Assembly (NCBI RefSeq): GCF_003173755.1 | Contig: NZ_CP029553.1 | Coordinates: 2,988,501-3,052,500 of the forward strand | DNA: 64,000 nt | From: Methylobacterium terrae | GTDB taxonomy: Bacteria > Pseudomonadota > Alphaproteobacteria > Rhizobiales > Beijerinckiaceae | Reading direction: 5' to 3' | Shown here: positions 24,190-34,518 of the stretch, piece after piece | Layout: every line of letters starts with the position of its first letter | Position numbering within the stretch: the stretch's first letter is position 1 | The notes under the pieces: generated by a model | What the model saw: the letters and a program-made list of their open reading frames with translations, nothing else | The model's database searches: none | Told to the model about the DNA's origin: nothing | Translations under genes and position numbers: made by a program

Positions 24190-25392
24190 TCAGCGCTGCT
24201 CGGTGGAAGCGGGGGCGGGGTGGGAGCCCGCGCCGGCCGCCGCCATCGTGGTGGTCTCGAACGGCACCGTCGCGACCTTGGTGCCGGCGACGATCTTCTG
24301 GAAGCCCTCGGCGACGACCCGGTCGCCGGCCTTCAGCCCCTCGCGGATCACCCACTGGCCCTCGACCACCGGGCCGACCTCGACCGGCTGCAGCACCACC
24401 TTCTCGCCCTCGCCGACGAGCCAGACCTGGGCCCGGCCGTCGTTGGAGCGGTGCACCGCCTGCTGCGGCACCGCGATCGCGTCGGAATCGATGCCCTGCT
24501 TGATCCGGGCCCGCACGTACATGCCGGGGAAGAGCTCGCCGTGCGGGTTCGGGACGACGGCGCGCAAGGTCACCTGGCCGGTGCTCGGATCGGCGGTGAC
24601 GTCGGAGAACAGCAGCCGGCCGGGCTCGGGGTAGAGCGAGCCGTCGTCCATGATGACGCGCACGCTCGCCACGTCGGCGGCGAGGCGGTCGAGCTCGCCG
24701 CTGGCGAGATCCCGGCGCAGCTTGTTCAGCTCGCCGACCGACTGGGTGATGTCGACGTAGATCGGGTCGAGCTGCTGGATCGTCGCCAGGTTGCTCGCCG
24801 CCCCCTGCTCGACGAGCGCGCCTTCCGTCACCAGCGCCCGGCCGATGCGGCCCGAGATCGGCGCCCGCACGTCCGTGTAGCCGAGGTTGAGCTGGGCGCG
24901 GTCGCGGGCGGCCTTGGCGCCGGCGACCTCGGCCTCGGCCTGCTTCTGGCCCGCGAAGGCGGCGTCGTACTGGGCCTGGCTCGCGGTCTGGCGGGTGAGC
25001 AGGGTCTCCAGGCGCTCGGCCTGCTGGCGGGCCAGGACCTGCGCGGCCTCGGCCTTGGCGAGCGTCGCCTCGGCGCTGGCGAGGTCGGCGCGGAACGGCA
25101 TCGGGTCGATCTTGTAGAGGACGTCGCCCTCCTTGACCTGGCTGCCCTGCTCGAAGGTGCGCTTGATGACGAGGCCGGCGACCCGGGCCCGCACCTCGGC
25201 GATGCGGGTCGGCGCCGCGCGGCCCGGCAGGTCGCGCTCGTAGGGAATCGGCTGGTGCTTCACCGTCACGATCGAGACTTCCGGCGGCGCGGTCGGGGCC
25301 GCGGGGGCGGCGGCCTGCTCGGCCGGCTTGCAGGCGGCGAGCCCGAGGAGGAGGGCGGTCGCTCCGAGGAGGATGCGGCGGCGTTGGGTCAC
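24190..25392 (-). CDS. RND periplasmic adaptor lipoprotein (AcrA/MexA type)
   Basis: 400 residues from GTG at 25392. A lipoprotein signal ([19 protein letters not shown]) anchors it in the inner membrane through the cysteine of LAAC. The lipoyl half-motifs [20 protein letters not shown] and [19 protein letters not shown] flank a coiled-coil hairpin (residues ~105-165). Beta-barrel and membrane-proximal domains follow ([18 protein letters not shown]). It links the RND pump to an outer-membrane channel. First gene of the two-gene operon; no local regulator is visible. Confidence 0.93.
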   Translation of the reverse strand: MTQRRRILLGATALLLGLAACKPAEQAAAPAAPTAPPEVSIVTVKHQPIPYERDLPGRAAPTRIAEVRARVAGLVIKRTFEQGSQVKEGDVLYKIDPMPFRADLASAEATLAKAEAAQVLARQQAERLETLLTRQTASQAQYDAAFAGQKQAEAEVAGAKAARDRAQLNLGYTDVRAPISGRIGRALVTEGALVEQGAASNLATIQQLDPIYVDITQSVGELNKLRRDLASGELDRLAADVASVRVIMDDGSLYPEPGRLLFSDVTADPSTGQVTLRAVVPNPHGELFPGMYVRARIKQGIDSDAIAVPQQAVHRSNDGRAQVWLVGEGEKVVLQPVEVGPVVEGQWVIREGLKAGDRVVAEGFQKIVAGTKVATVPFETTTMAAAGAGSHPAPASTEQR

Positions 25393-25644
25393 GGGTCGGT
25401 CTTTCCTGCGCAGGTGGGAAGCCGCGGCGCATCGCGCCGCCGGGCTTCCGGCGATGGGTCCGGTGGACGTCGGGCCCACGAAAATATCGGGCCTTGGCTC
25501 GCGGGCGGGAGGCGTCGCGAGCGGAACTGTCGGGTCTACGGGATCACGCGTCGGTTGCGCTGCCGGGCCATACCCGAGGGCACGGGGCGTCGCTGGCTGC
25601 GAGGCTCGCAGGGTTCCGAGGCGGAGATGTGACGGAGCGTCCGC

Positions 25645-25686
25645 TCCCGGCAAGGGCAGTCCCGGCAAGGGTGCTCCCGGCAAGGG
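25645..25686. repeat. 15-base tandem repeat, three copies
   Basis: TCCCGGCAAGGG recurs at 25645, 25660 and 25675 with period 15. It lies in the 307-base gap 25393-25699 between the adaptor gene and a small secreted-protein gene; apart from this repeat I see nothing definite in that gap. Confidence 0.7.
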
Positions 25687-25699
25687 GCGGCGTCGGCCG

Positions 25700-26074
25700 T
25701 CAGGCGCAGGCTTTCGGCGGGCGCTCGGGCAGGGCGGCGCCCTCGCGGATCCGCGCGCCGAGGCGGCGCGGCGGCATCAGCGTGGCGGCGGCCGCGGCCG
25801 GACCGTCGCCCGGGCAGGCGAGGTTCATGCTGGCCGCCCCACCGTCGTCGGGCCGGGGATTGTCGACGCCGCCGGCCGTGAGGGTGCAGGCCGGGGCCTT
25901 AACCCAGTGCGCGTGCAGGCTCGCCATCGGCGAGGCGCCCTGGGCCGCGCGCAGCACCGGCTCGGGACGGCCGGACGCGGCATCCGCCGCCGACACCGCC
26001 AGGAGGGCGAGGCCGAGGCCGAGGAAGGCGGTCGCGCAGAGACGCGCGAGAGATGTCCAGAAACGACCGGTCAC
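25700..26074 (-). CDS. Small predicted secreted protein
   Basis: 124 residues from GTG at 26074. Basic N-terminus and hydrophobic run [24 protein letters not shown] with a credible cleavage site give a signal peptide. The mature ~95 residues contain two cysteines ([16 protein letters not shown]) and end in a further Cys; no known family is recognised. No strong ribosome site. The frame is open well beyond this start on the same strand, which is common at this G+C, so reality of the gene rests on the signal peptide and position between two convincing genes. Confidence 0.45.
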   Translation of the reverse strand: MTGRFWTSLARLCATAFLGLGLALLAVSAADAASGRPEPVLRAAQGASPMASLHAHWVKAPACTLTAGGVDNPRPDDGGAASMNLACPGDGPAAAAATLMPPRRLGARIREGAALPERPPKACA

Positions 26075-26227
26075 GGAGCGGGACAGTGGGGGTTCCGGCC
26101 GCACCGCACAAGGCGCCGCGACATTCTGTCTGACCTTGGGTGCGGCGCGACCGGGACGGCGCGGGGGCTTGATCGCTCCCGCGCTCCGCCGTACCGATTT
26201 TTCGAAATCGAGACCGGGAGGACCGTC

Positions 26228-27442
<1,215 letters not shown>

Positions 27443-27788
27443 CGCCCGACCTCCGCGGCGGGACGACGCAGGCGCGCCCGGTCCCGCCGTGGAAAAGCCG
27501 GGGCCGACGCCGGAAACCCGGCATTCGCCGCGATCGTCCCGCACTGCACCATGGCGAGGCCTCACAGCATGGGCTAAGCATGGGGCGGTCTCGCCCGTCC
27601 CCGAAGAACCCGCCCCGAAGAACCCGCTCCGAAGGAACGAACCCGCTCGGTAGGACCCGCCCGCCCCCGCAGGACGGCCGCCGCGGCGCACACGATCCCA
27701 TGACCTGCCACAGCCTCCCCACCGGCCCCGCCCTCCCGCTGCCCGGACGAAGCCGCCGCTTCGCCCGCCGGCCCCGGTGAGGTCCGCC
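27443..27788. other. 346-base gap with degenerate short repeats
   Basis: Between pcaF and the BzdR-like gene. Around 27595-27665 the motif CCGAAGAACCCGC recurs imperfectly (CCCCGAAGAACCCGC, CCCCGAAGAACCCGC, TCCGAAGGAACGAACCCGC). No open frame here has convincing start, length or family signature. It presumably holds the regulator's promoter. Confidence 0.5.
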
Positions 27789-28748
27789 ATGCCCAACAGA
27801 ACCGGTTCGCGCCCCGGCGCGGACGAGCCCGCCGGCGCCGAGGGGTCCCGGGCCGACGAGGCCGGCGACGCGGAGGCGGAGTTCCTGACCGTCCTCGGCC
27901 AGCGCGTCCGCACCATGCGGGCGGTGCGGGCGATGTCGCGCAAGATGCTGTCGCAGACCTCGGGGCTCTCGGAGCGCTACATCGCCCAGCTCGAGGGCGG
28001 GCAGGGCAACGTCTCGATCATCCTGCTGCGCCGGGTGGCGCTCGCCATGGGGGTGCGGCTCGAGGACCTGATCGCCGCGGTCGAGAGCCCGCCGGACTGG
28101 CCGGTGGTGCGCGACCTCCTGGAGAAGGCGGGGGCCGACCAGATCGCCGAGGCCAAGCGGGTCCTGTCGGGCGCCGCCGCGCCCGGCGACGCCCCGGCGC
28201 AGCGCGTGGCGCTCATCGGCCTGCGCGGCGCCGGCAAGTCGACGCTGGGACGCATCCTCGCCGAGCGGATGGGCTGGACCTTCGTCGAGCTCAACCGCGA
28301 GATCGAGCGCGAGAACGGCCTGTCGGTCGCCGAGATCTTCGCGATCTACGGCCAGGAGACCTATCGCCGCCTGGAGCAGGGGGCGCTGCGCCGCCTCGCC
28401 GAGCGGCCGGGTCCGATGGTGCTGGCGACCGGCGGCGGCATCGTCGCCGAGCCGGTCACCTTCGACCTCTTGCTCTCGGCCTTCTTCACCGTCTGGCTCA
28501 AGGCGCGGCCGGAGGAGCACATCCATCGCGTGCGCGAGCAGGCGGCCAAGGGCATCGCCCCGACGCGGATCCCCGACAGCGACAACGCCCTGCGGGAGAT
28601 CCGCGGTATCCTGGTCAGCCGCGAGCCGCTCTATGCCCGCGCCCGCGCGGTGATCGACACCGCCGACCACACCGTCGCCGAGACCGCCGCCGAGCTGACC
28701 GGCCTGGTCGAGGGCTATCTCGGAAACGGGGCGCGGCACGGGGCCTGA
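27789..28748 (+). CDS. BzdR/BoxR-type regulator: XRE HTH fused to shikimate kinase-like domain
   Basis: 319 residues. Residues ~35-95 are an XRE helix-turn-helix (LGQRVRTMRAVRAMSRKML then SGLSERYIAQLEGGQGNVS). Residues ~140-310 resemble shikimate kinase, with P-loop GLRGAGKSTLG, FVELNREIERENGLSVAEIF, and MVLATGGGIVAEP. In Azoarcus BzdR/BoxR this domain binds benzoyl-CoA rather than phosphorylating shikimate, releasing repression of benzoate genes. The neighbouring pcaF supports an aromatic-catabolism role, but no box or bzd gene is visible. ATG at 27789 has GAGGT upstream. Confidence 0.9.
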   Translation: MPNRTGSRPGADEPAGAEGSRADEAGDAEAEFLTVLGQRVRTMRAVRAMSRKMLSQTSGLSERYIAQLEGGQGNVSIILLRRVALAMGVRLEDLIAAVESPPDWPVVRDLLEKAGADQIAEAKRVLSGAAAPGDAPAQRVALIGLRGAGKSTLGRILAERMGWTFVELNREIERENGLSVAEIFAIYGQETYRRLEQGALRRLAERPGPMVLATGGGIVAEPVTFDLLLSAFFTVWLKARPEEHIHRVREQAAKGIAPTRIPDSDNALREIRGILVSREPLYARARAVIDTADHTVAETAAELTGLVEGYLGNGARHGA

Positions 28749-28810
28749 GGCCGAGCACCGGGCCAAGTGCCGGGCCAAGTGCCGGGCCGGGCCTGAGGCT
28801 CCCGGGCCAC

Positions 28811-28850
28811 GCCCGGGCCGCCGGCGACGAAAATCGCCGACGGCCCGGGC
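28811..28850 (+). terminator. Hairpin after BzdR-like gene
   Basis: GCCCGGGCCG-c-CGGCGA, loop CGAAAA, TCGCCG-a-CGGCCCGGGC: 16 pairs with one mismatch, 62 bases after the regulator's stop. Just before it, CCGGGCCAAGTG occurs twice in tandem (28758-28782). Acts as terminator by position; no T-tract. Confidence 0.5.
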
Positions 28851-28920
28851 GCCGCACGTATTCTGGCCGCAAATGAGTCGGCAGGCTCCGCCAGCGATGA
28901 TGTCGGGGTCGAGGAGCACG

Positions 28921-29958
28921 ATGGAGAGTTCGAACCGGGCCGGGAGCTACGCGGCCGAGGCCGAGAGCGGGCAGGTGGTCGAGGCGGCGCATTTCTCCGC
29001 CATCCGCAGCGTCCGCACCGAGGCCGAGGCGCTCCTCACCCTCGCCCGCGCCCTCGACCACGAGCTGAAGTCCGGGTTCGGCGCCGCCGTCGCGGCGATC
29101 CACGACACGCCCGGCCGGGTGATCGTGTCGGGCATCGGCAAGAGCGGGCATATCGGGCGCAAGATCGCCTCGACGCTCGCCTCGACCGGCACGCCGTCCT
29201 CGTTCATCCACCCGAGCGAGGCCAGCCACGGCGACCTCGGGATGATCACCCAGCAGGACATCGTCATCGCCCTGTCCTGGTCGGGCGAGACGACCGAGCT
29301 CGGCGACCTCATCAGCTTCTCCCGGCGCTTCGCCGTCAGGCTGATCGGCATGACCTCGAACCCGGGCAGCACCCTCGGCCAGGCCGCCGACATCCTGCTG
29401 CCGCTGCCGCTGGTGAAGGAGGCCTGCCCACACAACCTCGCGCCGACATCCTCGAGCGTGATCCAGCTCGCGCTCGGCGACGCGCTCGCGGTGGCGCTGC
29501 TCGAGCGCCGCGGCTTCTCGGCCAGCGACTTCAAGGTCTTCCACCCCGGCGGCAAGCTCGCGGCGCGGCTCAAGACCGTGGCCCAGCTGATGCACGCGGG
29601 CGAGGAGATGCCGCTGGTGCCCCGGGGCCTGCGGGTCTCGGAGGCCCTGATCGCCGTGATGGGCAAGCGCTTCGGCTGCGCCGGCATCGTCGACGAGGAC
29701 GGCCGGCTCGTCGGCATGATCACCGACGGCGACGTGCGCCGCCACATGAGCCGGGGCGCCGGCCACAGCGACCTCCTCGCTCGCCGGGTCGAGGAGATCA
29801 TGACGCCGACGCCGATCACCACCACCCCCGGCACCTTCGCCAGCGCCGCCGTGGAGCTGATGAACCGCACCCAGATCACCGCCCTGTTCGCGGTGGAGCG
29901 CGGGCGCCCGGTGGGCATCCTGCACATCCACGACATCCTGCGGGCCGGGGTGGTGTGA
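28921..29958 (+). CDS. kdsD: Arabinose-5-phosphate isomerase KdsD/KpsF
   Basis: 345 residues. Interconverts ribulose-5-phosphate and arabinose-5-phosphate, the first committed step to Kdo for lipopolysaccharide. The SIS domain shows VIVSGIGKSGHIGRKIASTL, SSFIHPSEASHGDLGMI, SWSGETTEL and the metal/active-site VFHPGGKL. Two CBS domains follow (LMHAGEEMPLV and IMTPTPITTTPGTFASA). ATG at 28921 is preferred over earlier in-frame ATGs (28873, 28897) because GAGGAG lies 4 bases upstream. The extra N-terminus relative to E. coli KdsD is about 15 residues. Confidence 0.93.
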   Translation: MESSNRAGSYAAEAESGQVVEAAHFSAIRSVRTEAEALLTLARALDHELKSGFGAAVAAIHDTPGRVIVSGIGKSGHIGRKIASTLASTGTPSSFIHPSEASHGDLGMITQQDIVIALSWSGETTELGDLISFSRRFAVRLIGMTSNPGSTLGQAADILLPLPLVKEACPHNLAPTSSSVIQLALGDALAVALLERRGFSASDFKVFHPGGKLAARLKTVAQLMHAGEEMPLVPRGLRVSEALIAVMGKRFGCAGIVDEDGRLVGMITDGDVRRHMSRGAGHSDLLARRVEEIMTPTPITTTPGTFASAAVELMNRTQITALFAVERGRPVGILHIHDILRAGVV

Positions 29959-29985
29959 GGACACGGCCGGCCCGTCTGCCCGGGA

Positions 29986-30402
29986 CTACCGCCCGGGCAG
30001 GCGCGAGAGCGTCCGCACGCCCACCCAGCCCCAGTAAACCCGGTGACGGGCGATGAGCGCGCCCGACACGTCGATCATCTCCATCAGGTCGATCTGATCG
30101 CCGTCGGGCGTCTCGCGCGGGTATTCCCAGGCCAGCTGCTGCCCTTCCGAGAAGAAGACACCGCTGCGGTGCCAGCGGCCGAGGCCGTTCTGCGGCGACC
30201 GGAACCCGAGCGCAAAGAAGTCCCGGATCGCGGCCTTGCCCGTGAGGATGCCGGTTCCGCCCTCCGGCAGGGACGCCCAGACCAGCGGGCTCTCGAGGAC
30301 GGCGTCGTCGGCGTAGAGCGCCATCAGCCCGTCGATGTCTCGGCGCACGACGGCATCGTGCCATCGCTCGTGGATGTGGCGGAAGGCGGCCTCTGCGTTC
30401 AT
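29986..30402 (-). CDS. SnoaL/NTF2-like domain protein
   Basis: 138 residues, a single cone-shaped NTF2-like domain. It starts FRHIHERWHDAVVRRDIDGL, then MALYADDAVLESPLVW, the pattern of SnoaL-like ketosteroid-isomerase relatives; TGKAAIRDFFALGFR and the aromatic tail VYWGWVGVRTLSRLPGR complete the fold. Substrate unknown. GAGGA lies 8 bases before ATG. Downstream of the flavin reductase gene on the same strand but 86 bases away, so a shared transcript is possible. Confidence 0.8.
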   Translation of the reverse strand: MNAEAAFRHIHERWHDAVVRRDIDGLMALYADDAVLESPLVWASLPEGGTGILTGKAAIRDFFALGFRSPQNGLGRWHRSGVFFSEGQQLAWEYPRETPDGDQIDLMEMIDVSGALIARHRVYWGWVGVRTLSRLPGR

Positions 30403-30488
30403 GGTCGATCCTCGCCGGCGCGATCGATGGCCGGCGCCGGACGCTACTCCTGCACGTCCCACGGATGGTTCGGTGCGCGCCGAAGCGT

Positions 30489-31067
30489 TCAGTACGGCAC
30501 GCCACCCCTTCGCTTCTCCCGCAAAGCCTCGGCGTACCACGTCAGTTCGTCGAGGAACCGGCCGGTCGGGCGTTCGAGCCAGGGCTGGAGCGGGCGGCCG
30601 TCCTCGTCCAGCGCCTTGTGCACCTCGGGGATCGGCAGCAGCGACGGGATGCTCGGGGTGCCGAGTTCGCCCAGCATGGCGCGCAGCTGCATCGCCGCCC
30701 GCACGCCGCCGTAGCGGCCGGCCGAGTAGCAGACGATCGCCGAGGGTTTCCAGAAATACTCCTCCAGGAAATGGTCGAGGGTGTTCGACAGGGCCGGCGG
30801 GATGCTGTGGTTGTACTCCGCCGAGACCACCACGACGCCGTCCGACCGGCGGTAGAGGGCGGCGAGGCGCTCCAGGGCCTCGGGCGCCTCGCCCTTCGGG
30901 TACTCCTTGTACATCCGCGTGAGCAACGGCAGGGCGAGTTCCGCCGGATCGACCAGCGGCGCCTCGTGGCCGCGGGCTTCGAGGGCCTGGACCAGGTAAC
31001 GGGCGGCGCGCAGGCCGTTGCGCCCCTGGCGCACCGAGCCGAGGATGACCGGGATCACGAGCGACAT
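30489..31067 (-). CDS. NADPH-dependent FMN reductase-family flavoprotein
   Basis: 192 residues, flavodoxin-like fold. The FMN phosphate loop GSVRQGRNGLRAARYL is near the N-terminus and SAEYNHSIPPALSNTLDHF is the second flavin-binding loop; both are diagnostic of the NADPH-dependent FMN reductase/azoreductase family. Likely reduces flavin or quinone-type substrates in the cytoplasm. GGAG precedes ATG at 31067 by 6 bases. No pathway neighbours identify the substrate. Confidence 0.88.
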   Translation of the reverse strand: MSLVIPVILGSVRQGRNGLRAARYLVQALEARGHEAPLVDPAELALPLLTRMYKEYPKGEAPEALERLAALYRRSDGVVVVSAEYNHSIPPALSNTLDHFLEEYFWKPSAIVCYSAGRYGGVRAAMQLRAMLGELGTPSIPSLLPIPEVHKALDEDGRPLQPWLERPTGRFLDELTWYAEALREKRRGGVPY

Positions 31068-31150
31068 GGCAGGCTCCTTCGGGACGGGACCGCCCGGCGA
31101 TCCTACCGCATCCCGCCGGGGCGCGAAGCCCGGGATCCCACCCCCGCCCG

Positions 31151-32611
31151 TCACCCGGTCCGCACCGAGGCGACGTAGTCGCGGACCTCGCCGTCGAGGT
31201 GCCCGGCCTGGCGCGACAGCGCCGAGGCGGAGGCCAGCATCCGCTCGGCGGCGAGCCCGGTCTCGCCCGCGAGGCCGGCGACCGCCTCGATCGTCTCGCG
31301 CACCGCGCCGGTCCCGGTCGCCGCCGCGCCGACGGTCCGGATGATCTCCTGCGTCGCCGCATCCTGCTCCTCGACCGCCGCCGCGATCGCCCCGGTCACG
31401 GCGCTGATCTCGCGGATGCGGCCGCCGATCGCCCCGATGGCACCGACCGCCTGCTCGGTCGAGGCCTGGATCCGGCCGATCTGGCCGGTGATCTCGTCGG
31501 TCGCTCGCGCCGTCTGGCCGGCGAGTTCCTTGACCTCGGCGGCGACCACCGCGAAGCCGCGGCCGGCGGCCCCGGCCCGAGCCGCCTCGATCGTGGCGTT
31601 GAGCGCGAGCAGGTTGGTCTGGTCGGCGATCGAGGAGATCAGCCCGACCACGTCGCCGATCCGCGTCGCGGCCTCGCTCAGGTCGCGCACCAGTTCCGCG
31701 GTGCGGGCGGCCTCGCCCACCGCCGCCTCGGCGCGATCGGCCGATGCCTCGACCTGGCGGCCGATCTCGGCGACCGAGGCGCCGAGATCCTTCATCGCCC
31801 CGGCGATGGCGTCGACCGCCTCGGCCGTGTCGGCGGCGGCGCCCGCCACGGTGCGCGCCTGGGCGGCGTTGCGGTCGGCCGCCGTCGAGAGGGTGTGGGC
31901 AGTGGCCTGGAGATCGCCGGCGGCCTGCGAGACCTCCCCGACGATGCCGCCGACCGCGACCTCGAACCCGTCGGCGAGATGCCGCGTCGCGGCCCGGCGC
32001 GCCCGCTCGGCCTCGCCCTCGGCGAGGCTCCGCTCGGCCTCGAGCCGGCGCAAGGCATCGATCTGGACCGCGGCCGCCTCGGCGGTGTCGAGGGCCGAGC
32101 AGGCGAGCGCGACCCGGTGCGCGACCCACATCAGGACCCCGGTCTCGATCAGCACGATCACCGCGTGGAGCACCACCCGGGCGATGTCGCCGGTGCCACT
32201 GCCGGGGAAGACCAGGGCCGGCACGGTGAGGCTGAGGACGAGGTGATGCAGCGCCGTCGCGCCCGCCGCCGCCAGCAGCACCCGCCAGTCGCACCAGCCG
32301 ACCAGCACGGCGAGGCAGGCGAAGAAGTACATGTGGGTGTCGGCCTGCCAGGGATGGCCGTCGAGGGCGGCGATCAGGAGGGCCGGCATGCCGATGAGGG
32401 CGACGGCGCTGGTGAGCCGGGTCGGCAGGCCGATCGGGTCGCGCCACCACAGCAGCGTGGTGACCAGGGCGAGCAGGCCGGCGCCGGCCAGCGGAACGGG
32501 ATCGATCCCGCCGACCAGGATCTGCGTGGCGGCGAGCACCGGCAGGTGCAGCCACAGGAGCGTCACCAGGACGCGCGCGAAGGCGCGCCGGAGCGAGTCG
32601 ATGGTCATCAT
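31151..32611 (-). CDS. Methyl-accepting chemotaxis protein with multi-helix membrane input
   Basis: 486 residues. The first ~180 residues are several hydrophobic helices (e.g. RVLVTLLWLHLPVLAATQIL, LAGAGLLALVTTLLWW, PALVFPGSGTGDIARVVLHA) with no large periplasmic sensor domain. The C-terminal signalling domain has the highly conserved hairpin VGLISSIADQTNLLALNATI followed by EAARAGAAGRGFAVVAAEVK. No HAMP or PAS domain and no obvious CheB/CheR pentapeptide tail. It probably senses membrane or intracellular state. ATG at 32611 overlaps the upstream gene by four bases. Confidence 0.9.
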   Translation of the reverse strand: MMTIDSLRRAFARVLVTLLWLHLPVLAATQILVGGIDPVPLAGAGLLALVTTLLWWRDPIGLPTRLTSAVALIGMPALLIAALDGHPWQADTHMYFFACLAVLVGWCDWRVLLAAAGATALHHLVLSLTVPALVFPGSGTGDIARVVLHAVIVLIETGVLMWVAHRVALACSALDTAEAAAVQIDALRRLEAERSLAEGEAERARRAATRHLADGFEVAVGGIVGEVSQAAGDLQATAHTLSTAADRNAAQARTVAGAAADTAEAVDAIAGAMKDLGASVAEIGRQVEASADRAEAAVGEAARTAELVRDLSEAATRIGDVVGLISSIADQTNLLALNATIEAARAGAAGRGFAVVAAEVKELAGQTARATDEITGQIGRIQASTEQAVGAIGAIGGRIREISAVTGAIAAAVEEQDAATQEIIRTVGAAATGTGAVRETIEAVAGLAGETGLAAERMLASASALSRQAGHLDGEVRDYVASVRTG

Positions 32612-32997
32612 CGCGGGAGCGGGTCCGTCGGGGGAAGCGAAGAGGGGGGCGCGCAGGGACCGGCCAGCGCCGGATGCACGACGAGCCAGGCCCCGGCCGC
32701 GTAGAGGCGGCGGGTGAAGCCCGGTTCGTTCGAGGAGGCGATCAGAAGGCCGTCGAGGCGGCCGGCCCGCAGGAGGACGCCGCCCGCCGCCGCGACGATG
32801 CGGGCGGCTCCCGCCGCCCCGGCCGCGGGAGGCCCGAGCACCGCGACGGTGCCGGAGCGGGGCGCGAGCGCGACGAGGACCGGGACCAGCAGCGCCAGGG
32901 CGAGCCAGCAGGCGGCAGGGAGGGCCGGGAGGTATCGTCCAGGAAGGCGCACGTCGGATCGATCTGCCGATGAAAGCAGATAACCGTTACGTTCCAT
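32608..32997 (-). CDS. Conserved small membrane protein coupled to chemoreceptor
   Basis: 129 residues. One clear transmembrane helix (ACWLALALLVPVLVALAP), then GTVAVLGPPAAG, RIVAAAGGVLLRAGRLDGLL and GFTRRLYAAGAWLVVHPALAG, a pattern I have seen in short alphaproteobacterial proteins of unknown function. It is translationally coupled to the chemoreceptor gene (ATGA overlap), suggesting a shared sensory role. The region upstream of ATG 32997 is AT-rich for this genome (TAACCGTTACG), consistent with a promoter. Confidence 0.7.
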   Translation of the reverse strand: MERNGYLLSSADRSDVRLPGRYLPALPAACWLALALLVPVLVALAPRSGTVAVLGPPAAGAAGAARIVAAAGGVLLRAGRLDGLLIASSNEPGFTRRLYAAGAWLVVHPALAGPCAPPSSLPPTDPLPR

Positions 32998-33077
32998 TAC
33001 CTGACGAAGGGTAAAGTCGGTTTTGGAAAAGTCGCGGACGCCCCTTCATTCGCGCGGCCCCGGGCCGCACCCCGGTA

Positions 33078-33122
33078 CCGGGATCATGAGCGCCGGGATC
33101 ATGAGCGCCGGGATCATCGGCA
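33078..33122. repeat. 15-base tandem repeat, three copies
   Basis: CCGGGATCATGAGCG at 33078 and 33093 with a third, diverged copy at 33108 (period 15), in the gap between the small membrane protein gene and the TRAP permease terminator. Confidence 0.75.
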
Positions 33123-33144
33123 TCCGGATCATGGGCACCCGGCC

Positions 33145-33187
33145 GGGCCGGCTCCCTCGCGCGCTGCCGGAGCGAGGGAGCCGGCCC
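33145..33187 (-). terminator. Terminator-like hairpin after TRAP permease genes
   Basis: Perfect 16-base stem GGGCCGGCTCCCTCGC with its complement and an 11-base loop, 5 bases beyond the dctM stop on the minus strand. No T-run, as with other hairpins in this window. Confidence 0.55.
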
Positions 33188-33192
33188 GGGTC

Positions 33193-34518
33193 TCACATCA
33201 TGCCGAGCATCCGCGGCAGCCACAGCGAGATCGCCGGCACGTAGGTCACGACCACCAGGAAGCCCAGCATCGTGAGCAGCCACGGCCAGACCGCGATGGT
33301 CAGCTCGGTGATCCCCATGCGGGTGATGCCGGACGCCACGTAGAGGTTGAGGCCGACCGGGGGATGGCACATGCCGACCTCCATGTTGACCACGATCAGG
33401 ATGCCGAAATGCACCGGGTCGATGCCGAGCTTGGCGGCGATCGGGAACAGGATCGGCGCCATGATCAGCACGATGGAGGAGGGCTCCATCACGTTGCCGG
33501 CGACGAGCAGCAGGAGGTTGACGATCAGCAGGAACACCACCCAGTTCAGGCCGGCCCCGGTGATCCAGCTCGCCATCGCCTGCGGGATCTGCTCGCTCGT
33601 CATCAGGAACGAGAACAGGACCGCGTTGGTGATGATGTAGAGCAGCATCGCGCTCATGTTGGCCGAGTCGAGCAGCACCCGCGGCACGTCGCGCCAGGTG
33701 AGGTCCCGGTAGACGAACAGCGCGATGACGAAGGCGTAGACCGCGCTGACGGCGGCCGCCTCGGTCGGCGTGAAGGCGCCGCTGTAGATGCCGCCCAAGA
33801 CCAGCACGATCAGCAGCAGGCCCCAGACCGACTTGCGGAACGCGACCCAGCGCTCGCGCCAGCTGGCCTTGGGCATGCGCGGGTAGCCGAACTTGCGCGC
33901 CCGGTACCAGGTGGTGAGGCCGAGCAACGCCGCCAGCATCAGGCCCGGGATCACGCCGGCGACGAACAGGGTCGAGATCGAGGCCGAGGAGACGCGCGCG
34001 CCGTCGGGCCCGGTCACCACCGCGCCGCTCGTCGCCACCGAGTACATCACCATGACGATCGAGGGCGGGATCAGGATGCCGAGCGCGCCGGAGGTGGTGA
34101 TGACGCCGGCGCCGAAGCGCTTCGGGAACCCCTGCGCCACCATGGCGGGCAGGATGATCGAGCCGATCGCCACGACGGTGGCCGGGCTCGAGCCCGAGAT
34201 GGCGGCGAACAGAGCGCAGGCCATGACGCCGGCAAGGCCCAAGCCCCCGTGCCAATGACCGATCATCGCCGTGGCGAAGTTGATCATCCGCCGGGCGACG
34301 CCGCCATGGGTGAGGAAGTTGCCCGACAGGATGAAGAACGGGATCGCCATGATCTCGAAGTTCTCGATCCCGGTGAACAGCTTCAGCGCCACCGCCTCGA
34401 TCGGCACGGTGGTCATGGTGAACAGGAAGGTGAGCACCGACAGGCCAAGCGCGATCGAGATCGGCATGCCGGTGAGCATCAGGGCGATGAGCAGCCCGAA
34501 GATGATGGCGGCGTTCAT
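33193..34518 (-). CDS. dctM: TRAP transporter large permease (DctM)
   Basis: 441 residues with about 12 hydrophobic segments. It forms the ion-coupled channel of a tripartite TRAP importer, usually for organic acids. Family stretches: IPFFILSGNFLTHGGVARRM, ISGSSPATVVAIGSIILPAM, TTSGALGILIPPSIVMVMYS, FTPTEAAAVSAVYA and MEVGMCHPPVGLNLYVASGI. Its start overlaps the DctQ stop by four bases. A substrate-binding protein (DctP) gene is not adjacent, so the substrate cannot be inferred. Confidence 0.95.
   Translation of the reverse strand: MNAAIIFGLLIALMLTGMPISIALGLSVLTFLFTMTTVPIEAVALKLFTGIENFEIMAIPFFILSGNFLTHGGVARRMINFATAMIGHWHGGLGLAGVMACALFAAISGSSPATVVAIGSIILPAMVAQGFPKRFGAGVITTSGALGILIPPSIVMVMYSVATSGAVVTGPDGARVSSASISTLFVAGVIPGLMLAALLGLTTWYRARKFGYPRMPKASWRERWVAFRKSVWGLLLIVLVLGGIYSGAFTPTEAAAVSAVYAFVIALFVYRDLTWRDVPRVLLDSANMSAMLLYIITNAVLFSFLMTSEQIPQAMASWITGAGLNWVVFLLIVNLLLLVAGNVMEPSSIVLIMAPILFPIAAKLGIDPVHFGILIVVNMEVGMCHPPVGLNLYVASGITRMGITELTIAVWPWLLTMLGFLVVVTYVPAISLWLPRMLGMM

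Noticed and set aside
33023..33244. Short + strand frame with repeated Ile-Met-Ser-Ala-Gly
   Set aside because: It is the translation of the 15-base tandem repeat and runs into the terminator and the end of dctM.
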